Shown: positions 25,739-34,457 of the stretch, piece by piece | Position numbering within the stretch: the first letter of the stretch is position 1 | How the letters are laid out: every line of letters begins with the position of its first letter | NCBI GenBank assembly: GCA_036267255.1 | Contig: DATAWK010000053.1 | Span: forward strand, 248,001 to 312,000 | Origin: DATAWK01 sp036267255 | Lineage (GTDB): Bacteria; Acidobacteriota; Terriglobia; Terriglobales; Acidobacteriaceae | Reading direction: 5' to 3' | DNA length: 64,000 nucleotides | The notes under the pieces: generated by a model | Database searches by the model: none | What the model saw: the letters and a program-made list of their open reading frames with translations, nothing else | What the model was told of the DNA's origin: nothing | Translations under genes and position numbers: made by a program

Positions 25739-27841
25739 ATGACTGCAAACGGGAACGTATTTTGCACGCATCTACGCAAAGCCGGAATATATGTGCTCAC
25801 CCTGTTGGCATGGACAGCAGCCATCACGCCGGGTGCCTCCGCGCAGACACGGACCGTAGCTTCTGCATCGGTTCCAGCTTCTAACGCCCTCCATATCACT
25901 CTGGGCCAGGCGATCGTTCCGCTCACGGGTCCGTGGAAATTCCACACCGGCGACAATCCGCGCTGGGCCGATGCGAACTTCAACGATGAAGACTGGCAAA
26001 CGATGGACCTGACGCCTCCTGCCGGTTCCGTCGATCCGGGTTTAGGCACCTCCGGCTATATTCCCGGTTGGACAGCCAAAGGCCATCCTGAAGCTGTCGG
26101 CTATGCCTGGTATCGCTTGCGGGTCTATGTTTCCGGGGATAGTGGCCAGCTGGCGCTTCTGATGCCCATCGATGTCGATGATGGCTATCAGGTCTACTGC
26201 AACGGACACCTTCTGGGAGCGTTTGGAGATTTTTCCGTCCAACGTCCCAGGACCTACTACGGCCAGCCCATGATTTTTCGACTGCCGTTGGCGACTGCGG
26301 ATGAAACTGCAGCGCCCGGTGCCGCGCGGGAAATTGTATTAGCGCTCCGTTTCTACATGAAGCCCGCGGATTTGATTGAAGATCCCACGCCGGGCGGATT
26401 GCATGGGCCGCCGCAGCTTGGATCGGCCGTCGTGGCCCAGGCCTACTACACGCTGCAGCGAAGCGTTCTGGCCAGGACCTATAACCTCTACTCCATTCCG
26501 ATTCTGGTGTTTCTGTTGGCGGGGTTGGCCGCTCTCACGTTGTACATGCTGGATCGCAGGGACCGGGTCTTTCTCTGGTTGGGCGCTGCGGCTCTGTCGA
26601 ATGTGCTGTACATGACCTTTACCCTGTCAGCCATTTTGACCACACTGATCAGCGACCGGCTGATCATTCTCCGCCCATTGCTTTTGACCCTGGTACTGTG
26701 GGCGTGGCTCATGGCATGGTACGTGTGGTTTGATCTCGGCCAGATGCGCTGGCTGCGCCGCCTCATCTATTCGCTGGCTGCGCTCCAGATGGCTCTTCAA
26801 ATCATTCAGGCGATGTTTTTTGGCAGGGGCATGAACCCAGCCGCGAGCTTCGGTCCGTGGGACATTGCCAGCCGCGCCGTCAATCTGCTGCTGGGCCTGG
26901 TGCCGCTCATCATTCTCTATTACGGATGGCGCCAGCGAAAACGAGAAGGGAAATGGGCTGCATTCGCGCTGATTCTGTTTCTGCTCGCCTTGTTCCCGCG
27001 GCCCTTGGTGTGGCTGCATATTCCGCTCATCTGGTTTGCCTTCGGCGTGCAGATCTCCACCCGGCTGGTATTGGAACTGGTTGTGTCGTTGTGGCTGCTT
27101 CTCCTGTTGATCCTGCGCTTTCAGCTCTCTCAGCAAGTCCAGCAGCAGTTGCAAAATGAGATGCATCAGGCGCAGCAGATCCAGCAGACACTCCTGCCGG
27201 AAGCGCCGGCGACCTTGCCGGGGTTTCATATCGAAAGCATGTATCGGCCTGCGGCAGAAGTAGGCGGCGATTTTTTCCAGATATTGCCCAGCACAGACGG
27301 AGGCTTGCTGGTGGTGATCGGGGATGTGAGTGGCAAGGGTCTCCGCGCCGCCATGCTGGTCAGCCTGATTATCGGCACGCTCCGCACTCTGGCGGAACAG
27401 GATCTGTCACCGGGCAAGTTGCTGGAGGGCTTGAATCGGCGCCTGCACAAACGTATGGAAGGCGGCTTCGCAACCTGTGTCTGCGCGCGGATCACTCCCG
27501 ACGGGAAGATGACGTTGGCCAATGCCGGGCATCTTGCACCTTATCTGGATGGAGTCGAGGTCGAGGTCCCGACGGACCTGCCCATGGGCATTATCACGGG
27601 GATCGACTATGAAGAGCGCAGCTATGTGGTTCCTCCCGGCAGCCGTCTGGTCTTTATGACGGATGGTATTGTCGAAGCCCGCAACAAAAATGGCGAACTC
27701 TATGGATTTGATCGAACAGCGATTCTGGCGCGCGAAACGATCGCGGAGATTGTGCGCACAGCGCAGCACTTTGGGCAGGAGGACGACATCACGGTGGTGG
27801 GGCTCATCAGGGAAGGCTCTTCGGCGCCGGCACACATCTAG
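25739..27841 (+). CDS. Membrane-bound SpoIIE phosphatase with extracytoplasmic sensor and 7TM-like region
   Basis: This is a 700-residue protein from ATG 25739; TTG 25733 is unsupported. A signal peptide (LTLLAWTAAITPGASAQ) precedes an extracytoplasmic jelly-roll domain, about 40-215, resembling a galactose-binding/GH2 sugar-binding fold (GPWKFHTGD, DDGYQVYCNGHLLGAFGDF). About seven hydrophobic segments follow at 235-450. A coiled linker (QLQNEMHQAQQIQQTLLPE) joins the PP2C domain at about 490-700 with metal motifs EVGGDFFQIL, IGDVSGKGL, FMTDGIVEA and EDDITVVG. It senses an external signal and acts on the STAS protein by inference. It starts 33 bp after the STAS gene. Confidence 0.88.
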   Translation: MTANGNVFCTHLRKAGIYVLTLLAWTAAITPGASAQTRTVASASVPASNALHITLGQAIVPLTGPWKFHTGDNPRWADANFNDEDWQTMDLTPPAGSVDPGLGTSGYIPGWTAKGHPEAVGYAWYRLRVYVSGDSGQLALLMPIDVDDGYQVYCNGHLLGAFGDFSVQRPRTYYGQPMIFRLPLATADETAAPGAAREIVLALRFYMKPADLIEDPTPGGLHGPPQLGSAVVAQAYYTLQRSVLARTYNLYSIPILVFLLAGLAALTLYMLDRRDRVFLWLGAAALSNVLYMTFTLSAILTTLISDRLIILRPLLLTLVLWAWLMAWYVWFDLGQMRWLRRLIYSLAALQMALQIIQAMFFGRGMNPAASFGPWDIASRAVNLLLGLVPLIILYYGWRQRKREGKWAAFALILFLLALFPRPLVWLHIPLIWFAFGVQISTRLVLELVVSLWLLLLLILRFQLSQQVQQQLQNEMHQAQQIQQTLLPEAPATLPGFHIESMYRPAAEVGGDFFQILPSTDGGLLVVIGDVSGKGLRAAMLVSLIIGTLRTLAEQDLSPGKLLEGLNRRLHKRMEGGFATCVCARITPDGKMTLANAGHLAPYLDGVEVEVPTDLPMGIITGIDYEERSYVVPPGSRLVFMTDGIVEARNKNGELYGFDRTAILARETIAEIVRTAQHFGQEDDITVVGLIREGSSAPAHI

Positions 27842-27945
27842 CCAGTCTGCTTTCTAAGAGCTTGGTTTCTTGAAATGGAGTTGGGATATTCCTGGAGTGC
27901 GGCGACCGAAGAACGCTTCGCCGGAAAATCCCATTTGGGAAGAAT

Positions 27946-28791
27946 TTAGTCGCCGGCTTGCTCGGCTACCCACAGTGCAATCATCTGCTCATCTCCGCTG
28001 GGGCCGTCGATGAGTTCGCGAATATCCAGGCAAGCACGCCGTTTCAACACCGTATCGACCAGCAGGCGGAAATCGCTGGTAAAGGTAGCCCGCTCCTGGT
28101 ATTGACGATCCAGTAACATCTTGATCGGCGAAACAACGTTCACATGGAATTCTTCCAGCTTTTCGTCCGGAACATCTTTCAACATGTGTTCTTCATTGCA
28201 GAATGCCAGTGTGGCTGCTCCCGTAACGCCGGGGCGATAGTGCATTTCCAGGTGCTCATGTTGCGGCAGCTTGGGCCGTGGTCCCACCAGGCTCATATCT
28301 CCGCGCAGCACGTTATACAGCTGGGGAAACTCGTCCAGCTTATATCTGCGTAGAAACTCTCCAACCGGGGTCAGCCGTACATCCCCGGTCTTGGTGACGC
28401 AGGGGCCATTGGCTGCCAGATCATGGAACATGGTGCGGAACTTGTAAATGGTGAACGTGCGGCGATAGAGACCCACGCGCAATTGCCGGAATAGGATTGG
28501 CCCTTCGGAGGTGCATCGCACAACGATGGCTACGACGAGCATCACCGGCGTCAGCAATAGCAACGCTGGTATCACACAAATCAAATCAAACAGCCGTTTT
28601 AGCGGTGACATGCACCACAGGCTGACCACCGGTTCTGAACTGTAATCCGACTGTTTCAGATTGATGAGTGAAAGTGCATGAGTATTCCAACTTGCAGGCG
28701 AACTTTGTGGGCTTGTCACCGCTGCGTACGACTCAGCTCTACGGGGATCAACAACCGGATTCGCACTCAAAACGCAACCTCCAAAGTGCAT
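27946..28791 (-). CDS. Bacterial sugar transferase (undecaprenyl-phosphate glycosyl-1-phosphate transferase)
   Basis: This is a 281-residue protein of the WcaJ/PglC family. A polar N-terminal region of about 60 residues precedes a hydrophobic helix (LICVIPALLLLTPVMLVVAI, about 70-89) and the catalytic domain: EGPILFRQLRVG, YKFRTM, RLTPVGEFLRRYKLDEFPQL, and LRGDMSLVGPRP. These proteins move a hexose-1-phosphate from UDP-sugar to undecaprenyl phosphate, starting exopolysaccharide or O-antigen repeats. Only one membrane segment is present, so it is the short PglC-like form. It is convergent with the phosphatase and isolated from other polysaccharide genes. The long N-terminus could hide a later start. 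Confidence 0.88.
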   Translation of the reverse strand: MHFGGCVLSANPVVDPRRAESYAAVTSPQSSPASWNTHALSLINLKQSDYSSEPVVSLWCMSPLKRLFDLICVIPALLLLTPVMLVVAIVVRCTSEGPILFRQLRVGLYRRTFTIYKFRTMFHDLAANGPCVTKTGDVRLTPVGEFLRRYKLDEFPQLYNVLRGDMSLVGPRPKLPQHEHLEMHYRPGVTGAATLAFCNEEHMLKDVPDEKLEEFHVNVVSPIKMLLDRQYQERATFTSDFRLLVDTVLKRRACLDIRELIDGPSGDEQMIALWVAEQAGD

Positions 28792-29787
28792 TTGAAGTCA
28801 GGAGCTGAAACTACGGTCTTCGACATCAAAATGCTTGTGATCCAACGCCATGTAGGTGCTTGCCAGCCAGGAGCTGTAGACAGGCATTATCGGAAAAAAG
28901 CCCATTTGCTGATGACCATTGCTCCGTGACCTTTTGCATGCATTCTGATTCATATTTTTATCTCTAATTCAAAAGAGAACTGCATGCAGTCATTGACGCA
29001 AGGAATAACAGAAAGTTGCGGTTTGCTCGGCGCTCTTCGGTGCCGTACTCTCTTCAGTCGAACACAATGGATGGTCATTGTAAAGAGTCATCTACGTGGA
29101 TTCAGGACAGTTGTTCCGGGGTTGCTTCGATAGTTAGTATGGGATTCCCCAGCCAATTTCCCGATATGAAGTTGGCAGTTCCAATCTGCATGAGCAGCAG
29201 GGAAAAATGAATGCATAAAATGATGTTTACAGCATGCGCCACACACGTGGAAAAATCTACATGAATCCGTTCGAGGGTTCGGGATGTTCCGGTGCCTTCA
29301 GGAAATCTCTTCTGTCCATCCATGAAAAATTATCGTCAGTCAGTATAGATTTTGCGCGATCGTGATTCTCTGGTTCGACCGTTTACGTCGTTTCCATTCC
29401 ATCCGGAATCCTGCATAGTTGCCTTATTCTGGTGCATTTCGCATGGCGCATTTTTGTTGTCTATTGGCTAAATATTCCCCTGTGAATTTCTACGATTCCA
29501 AATGCATTTTTCGGCAACCATCGGTAGTACCACCAAGGTTACTGCGGGTATATAGATAGTACATATCCCGGAGTTTCTTTCCCATGCTGCTTTTCGCGGG
29601 TGCTTCAGATAAGGAGCAGGTCCCAATGTATCTGTTGCAGGCACAGGAAATCCAGAATATACGCACAGAAAGCGGTGCATTTGCATGGAATCGTGGAATA
29701 ATGACGGGCCATTCCGTGCAACCTGGCCATGCAGGACAACCAGGATCAGCTTCCAGCCATCTCCTCTACGCAGGAGTACAAACGAAT
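28792..29787. other. Long intergenic region upstream of the sugar transferase
   Basis: About 1 kb is without a convincing gene. The part at 28940-29580 is visibly more AT-rich than its neighbours. It holds a 10-bp palindrome CTGCATGCAG (28980-28989) and a related TGCATGCA at 28936. Frames open here are short and lack ribosome sites. The stretch is likely to carry the promoter of the sugar transferase on the minus strand and of the small protein at 29788 on the plus strand. A non-coding RNA cannot be excluded. Confidence 0.5.
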
Positions 29788-29985
29788 ATGACAGACCTCG
29801 ACCACGTAATCCACGATGATCACGCAAGGCCTTCAGAAGATGCGCTGGAACCGGATGCAGAGGGGAAGAACCCTGCGGACCGCCGGTTGGAAGAACTGGC
29901 TAACAAAAGTGCACAACGCTCCTCAGACAGAATCAAGAAGAACGAAACAGGAAAAGGCGTCGTTCCCGCGAGTGATGGACATTGA
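29788..29985 (+). CDS. Small hydrophilic hypothetical protein
   Basis: This is a 65-residue frame. ATG 29788 has an AGGAG at 29772-29776, about 11 nt upstream. The product begins MTDLDHVIHDDHARPSED and is rich in Asp, Glu, Lys and Arg with no hydrophobic segment; it ends KGVVPASDGH. I recognise no family. The frame is also open upstream to 29584 but without a ribosome site. A hairpin at 29991-30026 follows directly. The gene is plausible rather than proven. Confidence 0.45.
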   Translation: MTDLDHVIHDDHARPSEDALEPDAEGKNPADRRLEELANKSAQRSSDRIKKNETGKGVVPASDGH

Positions 29986-29990
29986 GGACA

Positions 29991-30026
29991 ACATAGGAGA
30001 GCAGGTGCTGCCTGCTTCTTCTATGT
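29991..30026. terminator. Hairpin between small ORF and sdhB
   Basis: The stem is ACATAG (29991-29996) with CTATGT (30021-30026), then GCAGG (30001-30005) with CCTGC (30011-30015), joined by a partly paired GAGA/TTCTT segment and a 5-nt loop TGCTG. It lies between the convergent stops of the small ORF and sdhB, so it can serve both. The U tract is weak. Confidence 0.55.
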
Positions 30027-30050
30027 TCGTATGTTCGCTCTGATTTTGTC

Positions 30051-30800
30051 TTACGTCGTGAAAACATCCTTGATGGCTTGCACGATCACCTGACGTCCCA
30101 CGTCGGAGATGGCGCGTGTCAGCGGCAATTCCTTCGGGCAGGCTTCCACGCAATTCTGCGCATACGAGCAATCCGCAATTCCGCCATCGCCCATCAGTGC
30201 ATGCAGCCGTTCTTCCTTCAACACCTTGCCGGTTGGGTTGTCGTTGAACAGTTTCACCTGGGCGATGGTCGCCGCACCGACAAAGCCCGTCGCAGTATTG
30301 AACTGCGGGCACACTTCCATGCAGCAACAGCAGGAGATGCAACGCGAGAGCGGATAATTCTCCTCTTGTATTTGCGGCGAGATGCGCGGTCCCGGTCCAA
30401 GATCATAACTGCCGTCGACCGGTACCCAGGCTTTCACACGCTTCAGATTTTCGAACAACACACTGCGATCGACCTGCAGATCGCGGACTACGGGAAACTT
30501 CGACAGTGGTTCCAGCCGCAGCGGCTGCTCCAGGTTGTCCACCAGTGCCGAGCAGGCCATCCGTGCCTTTCCATTGATCCGCATGGCGCAGGAACCGCAC
30601 ACCTCTTCCAGGCAGTTGGACTCATACGTGATGGGAGTAGTCTCTTTCCCATCGACCGTGACCGGACTGAGCGCAATCTCCTGCAACACAGAGATCACAT
30701 TCATGTTGGGTCGATAGGGCAACTCGAACTTCTCCACCGCTGCCTTACCGTCGTGACCACTCTGCCGCTTGATTTCCACCTTGATCGTGCGCTCTGCCAT
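30051..30800 (-). CDS. sdhB: Succinate dehydrogenase iron-sulfur subunit
   Basis: This 249-residue subunit carries three Fe-S centres. The plant-type [2Fe-2S] site is seen in SNCLEEVCGSCAMRINGKA and the following MAC. The C-terminal clusters are in SRCISCCCCMEVCPQFN and YAQNCVEACPKELP. The second cluster motif has a run of four Cys (CCCC), in which only some can be ligands. It passes electrons from SdhA to the quinone site in SdhC. It is last in the sdhC-sdhA-sdhB operon order, typical of type B enzymes such as Bacillus and Wolinella. It begins 56 bp after the sdhA stop. Confidence 0.96.
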   Translation of the reverse strand: MAERTIKVEIKRQSGHDGKAAVEKFELPYRPNMNVISVLQEIALSPVTVDGKETTPITYESNCLEEVCGSCAMRINGKARMACSALVDNLEQPLRLEPLSKFPVVRDLQVDRSVLFENLKRVKAWVPVDGSYDLGPGPRISPQIQEENYPLSRCISCCCCMEVCPQFNTATGFVGAATIAQVKLFNDNPTGKVLKEERLHALMGDGGIADCSYAQNCVEACPKELPLTRAISDVGRQVIVQAIKDVFTT

Positions 30801-30856
30801 GGCTTTTTCCTGATCGTCTAAGTTTGTTCAACAAAGCTTGTTCTTCGATTGCTGCG

Positions 30857-32632
30857 CTACTTCACCGCGTCGTACCGTCGCGGACGCGGCGGAATGTACT
30901 CGGTGTCCACCGCTTCATATTCAAAACGCGGCCCCTCCGGAGTAAAGGCCGCCTTGGTTGTCTTCAGAAACTTCTCGTCATTCCGTTCGGGAAAATCCGG
31001 TTTATAGTGAGCGCCCCGCGACTCATCGCGCAGCTTCGCTCCCTGGGCGATCACACGCGCCAGATGCAGCATGTTCTGCAGTTGCCGCGTAAAAGCAAAC
31101 GTGGTGTTGGCCCAGGAGCTCTTGTCGCTCAGGTTGACGTTCCGGAAGCGCTCCAGCAGTTCGCAGATTTTGTTGTCCGCATCCTGCAGATTTTTGTTGT
31201 AGCGGATGACTGTGGCGTTCTTGGTCATCGTCTCGCCCAGCTCTCGCCATATCTTGAATGGGTTTTCCGTACCGCTGGAAGTCATCAGCCCGTGGTTGAT
31301 TTCTTCCTGCCGTTTCAACTCCGCCGTATGTCCGCCGTCGCCTTCGGCTGCCTGCAGGCTCCGGGCATACTGCATCGCCCTCGGCCCTGCCTGAAAGCCG
31401 CCATAGATGCACGACAGCAGGGAATTCGCGCCCAGCCGATTGGCGCCGTGGTACTGGTACTCGGCCTCACCGGCAGCAAAAATACCGGGAACGTTCGTCA
31501 TCTGGTTATCGTTAACCCACAAGCCGCCCATGGTGTAATGCATGCCGGGGAAAATCTTCATTGGCACATCGCGCGGATCGTCACCGACAAACTTCTCGTA
31601 GATTTCCAGAATGCCTTCCAGCTTGCGATCCAGCACGGCGCGATCGATGTGCGTCAGATCCAGGTAGACCATCGGTTGACCGTCGATGCCCAGACCATGT
31701 TCGTAGACCACTTTGTGGATTGCGCGCGTTGCCACATCCCGCGGGACAAGATTGCCGTACTTCGGATACCACTCCTCCAGAAAGTACCAGCGCTCCGCCT
31801 GCGGTATGCTGTTGGCCTCGCGATTGTCGCCCGCTTTCTTGGGCACCCAGACGCGCCCGCCTTCGCCGCGCGCCGACTCTGACATCAGGCGCAGCTTGTC
31901 TTCGCCGGGAATGCATGTCGGATGTACCTGGATAAATTCGCCATTCGCGTAGTAGACGCCTTGCTGATACACCGCGGCCTGCGCCGAACCGGTGCAGACC
32001 ACCGAATTGGTGCTCTTGCCGAAGATGGCTCCGTTGCCGCCCGTGGCCAGAATGATGGCGTCGGCCTCAAAGGTACGCACTCCCATGGTGCGCAGGTTCA
32101 TCGCGCAGATGCCGCGACACGCGCCCTTGGAATCGAGAACCGCCGAGAGAAACTCCCAGCCTTCATACTTCTGCACTTTGCCTTCAGACTCGTAACGGCG
32201 CACCTGTTCGTCCAGCGCATACAGGAGTTGCTGGCCCGTGGTTGCTCCGGCAAACGCCGTGCGATTGTAGAGCGTGCCGCCAAAGCGGCGAAAGTCCAGC
32301 AGCCCTTCCGGCGTGCGATTGAAGGGCACACCCATGCGATCCAGCAGATCGATGATCCCCGGTGCCGCCTCGCACATGCCTTTTACCGGTGTCTGGTTGG
32401 CAAGAAAGTCGCCGCCATAGATGGTGTCGTCAAAATGCTTCCAGGTGGTATCGCCCTCGCCCTTCAGGTTCTTGGCTGCGTTGATGCCGCCCTGCGCGCA
32501 TACCGAGTGCGAACGCTTCACCGGCACAATCGAGAACAGGTCCACGTTGCCACCGGCTTCCGCAATCTTGATCACGGCGGACAAGCCTGCCAGTCCACCG
32601 CCGACCACAATGATTTTCGGGGTACTCGCCAT
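30857..32632 (-). CDS. sdhA: Succinate dehydrogenase flavoprotein subunit
   Basis: This 591-residue protein oxidises succinate to fumarate with covalent FAD. The N-terminal dinucleotide motif is IIVVGGGLAGLSAVIKIAE; the flavinylation segment reads SHSVCAQGGINAAKNL. The active-site region shows HPTCIPG and a RLGANSLLSCIYGG motif. The capping and C-terminal helical domains are present, ending in IPPRPRRYDAVK. Length fits type B SdhA (586-600 aa). It sits 69 bp downstream of sdhC and upstream of sdhB on the minus strand. Confidence 0.96.
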   Translation of the reverse strand: MASTPKIIVVGGGLAGLSAVIKIAEAGGNVDLFSIVPVKRSHSVCAQGGINAAKNLKGEGDTTWKHFDDTIYGGDFLANQTPVKGMCEAAPGIIDLLDRMGVPFNRTPEGLLDFRRFGGTLYNRTAFAGATTGQQLLYALDEQVRRYESEGKVQKYEGWEFLSAVLDSKGACRGICAMNLRTMGVRTFEADAIILATGGNGAIFGKSTNSVVCTGSAQAAVYQQGVYYANGEFIQVHPTCIPGEDKLRLMSESARGEGGRVWVPKKAGDNREANSIPQAERWYFLEEWYPKYGNLVPRDVATRAIHKVVYEHGLGIDGQPMVYLDLTHIDRAVLDRKLEGILEIYEKFVGDDPRDVPMKIFPGMHYTMGGLWVNDNQMTNVPGIFAAGEAEYQYHGANRLGANSLLSCIYGGFQAGPRAMQYARSLQAAEGDGGHTAELKRQEEINHGLMTSSGTENPFKIWRELGETMTKNATVIRYNKNLQDADNKICELLERFRNVNLSDKSSWANTTFAFTRQLQNMLHLARVIAQGAKLRDESRGAHYKPDFPERNDEKFLKTTKAAFTPEGPRFEYEAVDTEYIPPRPRRYDAVK

Positions 32633-32701
32633 AACCTCTTCTATCCTCTTTCAGATTCCCTGAGTGTTTCCTGTTCTGTGGACGTCTGGCGCGCAGACAC
32701 C

Positions 32702-33475
32702 TTATCGGGACAGCCCATGCGCGGGTGCCGGCAATTGCATCTGGCTCTGCGTTTGGGTCACGGTCGCCGGATACGTCCAGCCATCCTTATATTTGGGGTT
32801 CAGGAACGCGATCGCGCTGGCCACGCCAAGAACGATCAGCCCCACCGCCAGCGCCGTGCACACATAACCAAAACGCCGCCGGGATTTGTCTCCCGGCGTA
32901 ATGCCCCATTTTGCGGCAAAGAGCCACAGGCCATAGGAAAAGTGCCAGCTCGTCGCCACGATGGCGATGATGTAGACGGCAAACATCCAGGGATTGGCCA
33001 GTTCATGATGCACCTTGGCAAACGAAGCGCCGGGATGGTCCGCCAGGCGTACGCCGCTGAACCGCAGGTAATAGGTGTGCTGAATGATGTAGGCGAACGC
33101 GATCACTCCCGTCCAGCGCTGCGCCGTATACATCCAGTTCCCGGCCCACGGATAGTCCGTAATGTTCGATTGTCCGCGCGACCAGATGTAGAACCCATAG
33201 AACGCGTGATAGAGGATGGGCAGAAAGATGAAGGTCCACTCCAGCACCGGAACCCAGGGCAGGCTGTTCAAAAACTTCACCTGCGCCGCGTAAGCGGCAG
33301 GGCCTTTCAGCGCCTCGGAGTTGGAAAGAAAATGCTCCAGCAGAAAGGCGCCGATGGGAACCACGCCGGAGAGTGAATGCAATTTTCTCAGCAGAAAAGA
33401 ATGTCCCTGACCGGCTCTCAGGGGGGGGACCCCCCGATGCGCGCTCTCGGAAGCGGGTCTGGCAGCCGTTGCCAT
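32702..33475 (-). CDS. sdhC: Succinate dehydrogenase cytochrome b subunit (type B)
   Basis: This is a 257-residue membrane anchor with five hydrophobic segments, as in the single-subunit di-haem cytochrome b558 of Bacillus and Wolinella. Candidate haem-ligand histidines are in RKLHSLSGV, LYHAFYGF, IIQHTYYL and TSWHFSYG. An AAGGAG ribosome site lies just upstream of the ATG at 33475. The N-terminal codons 15-18 lie on a G8-A-C6 homopolymer tract (33421-33435), a potential slippage site. It heads the operon sdhC-sdhA-sdhB. With menaquinone as donor, inferred from mqnD in this window, the type B architecture is expected. Confidence 0.93.
   Translation of the reverse strand: MATAARPASESAHRGVPPLRAGQGHSFLLRKLHSLSGVVPIGAFLLEHFLSNSEALKGPAAYAAQVKFLNSLPWVPVLEWTFIFLPILYHAFYGFYIWSRGQSNITDYPWAGNWMYTAQRWTGVIAFAYIIQHTYYLRFSGVRLADHPGASFAKVHHELANPWMFAVYIIAIVATSWHFSYGLWLFAAKWGITPGDKSRRRFGYVCTALAVGLIVLGVASAIAFLNPKYKDGWTYPATVTQTQSQMQLPAPAHGLSR
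33421..33435. repeat. Homopolymer tract G8-A-C6 near the start of sdhC
   Basis: The plus strand reads eight G, one A and six C. It falls about 14-18 codons into sdhC (read on the minus strand). It is also a perfect 6-1-6 palindrome at its core. Runs of this length are known to slip, and a one-base change would frameshift sdhC. Confidence 0.7.
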
Positions 33476-33654
33476 AGTGTCGTGCTCCTTACCAGTGCAG
33501 GCTTACATGAACGGTTGGATTGCAAAAGCTCATAACATTCCATTATCGGAGGCATGTTCCCGTAGCGTCAAGAAATGGAATGATTTGTTGATCGGTAAGT
33601 CCAATCCGGCACCGGCAAACTTGCCTCCAACAATGCGTGCCGTCATGTCGATTC

Positions 33655-34395
33655 TTATCTGTGATGGATGGCTTGGATCAGCAATAGCACGCCAACACAC
33701 ACCAGGCCAGCGTGAACATATTTCAGAAAAGCGTCCCCTCGCAACCGACGATTGATCACTCTGCCTAGAAATATGGCTGGCAGCGCGACAAATAGAGAAA
33801 CCAGGTAATAGTGCGTCACTGCGGGCACCCACAATCCCGCGAACCAATATCCCGCCATCGCTATCACGCTCGCGGGCAGAAAATAGCCCTGGAGCGTGGC
33901 GCGAAAATGCTGCGGAGACCAGCGTCGCATCGACCCATAGATAACCAGGGGAGGCCCATTCATTCCATACGCGCCTCCGAGCACACCGGCAAGAAAGCCA
34001 CATCCCAAAAGCCAGATACGGCTGTCGCTATGGAGTTCCGGCGGTCTCTTGCCCAGAAGGAAGACTCCGGAAAAGGCCATAAGGACAATCGCCAACGCAA
34101 CTTTAACGGCGAGCTGGTGCACGCTCGCCAGCAGAGCAATGCCTAAGGGAATACCCACGAAGGTGGGTGCCAGCAGCCAGCCTGTGCTGCGCACGTGGAT
34201 CTTCCGCCAGTCCTGTGCCACCACGATGGCAGCGATCGTGATCGACAGAAGAACGGCAAGCGGCGCGGCAACTTTGATGGGAATGCTGAAGGCGAGCAGC
34301 GGGACAGCAATCAATGCTTCGCCAAATCCAAACGTGGATCGAATCAAGGTAGCGAAAAACACCACCAGCAGAACATGCAGCGTCGTGGTGTCCAT
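33655..34395 (-). CDS. TauE/SafE-family sulfite/sulfoacetate-type membrane permease
   Basis: This is a 246-residue integral membrane protein with about eight hydrophobic segments in two repeats. The N-terminal signature FFATLIRSTFGFGEALIAVP and the repeat in GFLAGVLGGAYGMNGPPLVI are characteristic of the TauE/SafE (DUF81) family. Members export or import sulfite, sulfolactate or related organosulfur anions; the substrate here is unknown. It starts 62 bp after the stop of rdgB and is transcribed on the minus strand towards the sdh operon, from which it is separated by 179 bp. Confidence 0.87.
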   Translation of the reverse strand: MDTTTLHVLLVVFFATLIRSTFGFGEALIAVPLLAFSIPIKVAAPLAVLLSITIAAIVVAQDWRKIHVRSTGWLLAPTFVGIPLGIALLASVHQLAVKVALAIVLMAFSGVFLLGKRPPELHSDSRIWLLGCGFLAGVLGGAYGMNGPPLVIYGSMRRWSPQHFRATLQGYFLPASVIAMAGYWFAGLWVPAVTHYYLVSLFVALPAIFLGRVINRRLRGDAFLKYVHAGLVCVGVLLLIQAIHHR

Positions 34396-34457
34396 CGTCT
34401 CCTGAACCTTGAGGAATTTGCGCGAAACGCTGCTACGTCCATTGTATCTCTGCCGTT

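Noticed and set aside
27895..27945. Hairpin between the membrane phosphatase and the sugar transferase as a terminator
   Set aside because: Only a 5-bp stem (CGAAG/CTTCG) is clear and there is no U tract, so support is too weak to list.
29451..29475. Possible sigma-54 promoter (TGGCGC near TTTGTTG)
   Set aside because: The -12 element does not match TTGCW and the spacing is off; other AT-rich stretches score equally.
31922..33376. 484-codon plus-strand frame opposite sdhA and sdhC
   Set aside because: It is antisense to conserved SDH subunits with intact catalytic motifs; no ribosome site or homologous motif is seen.
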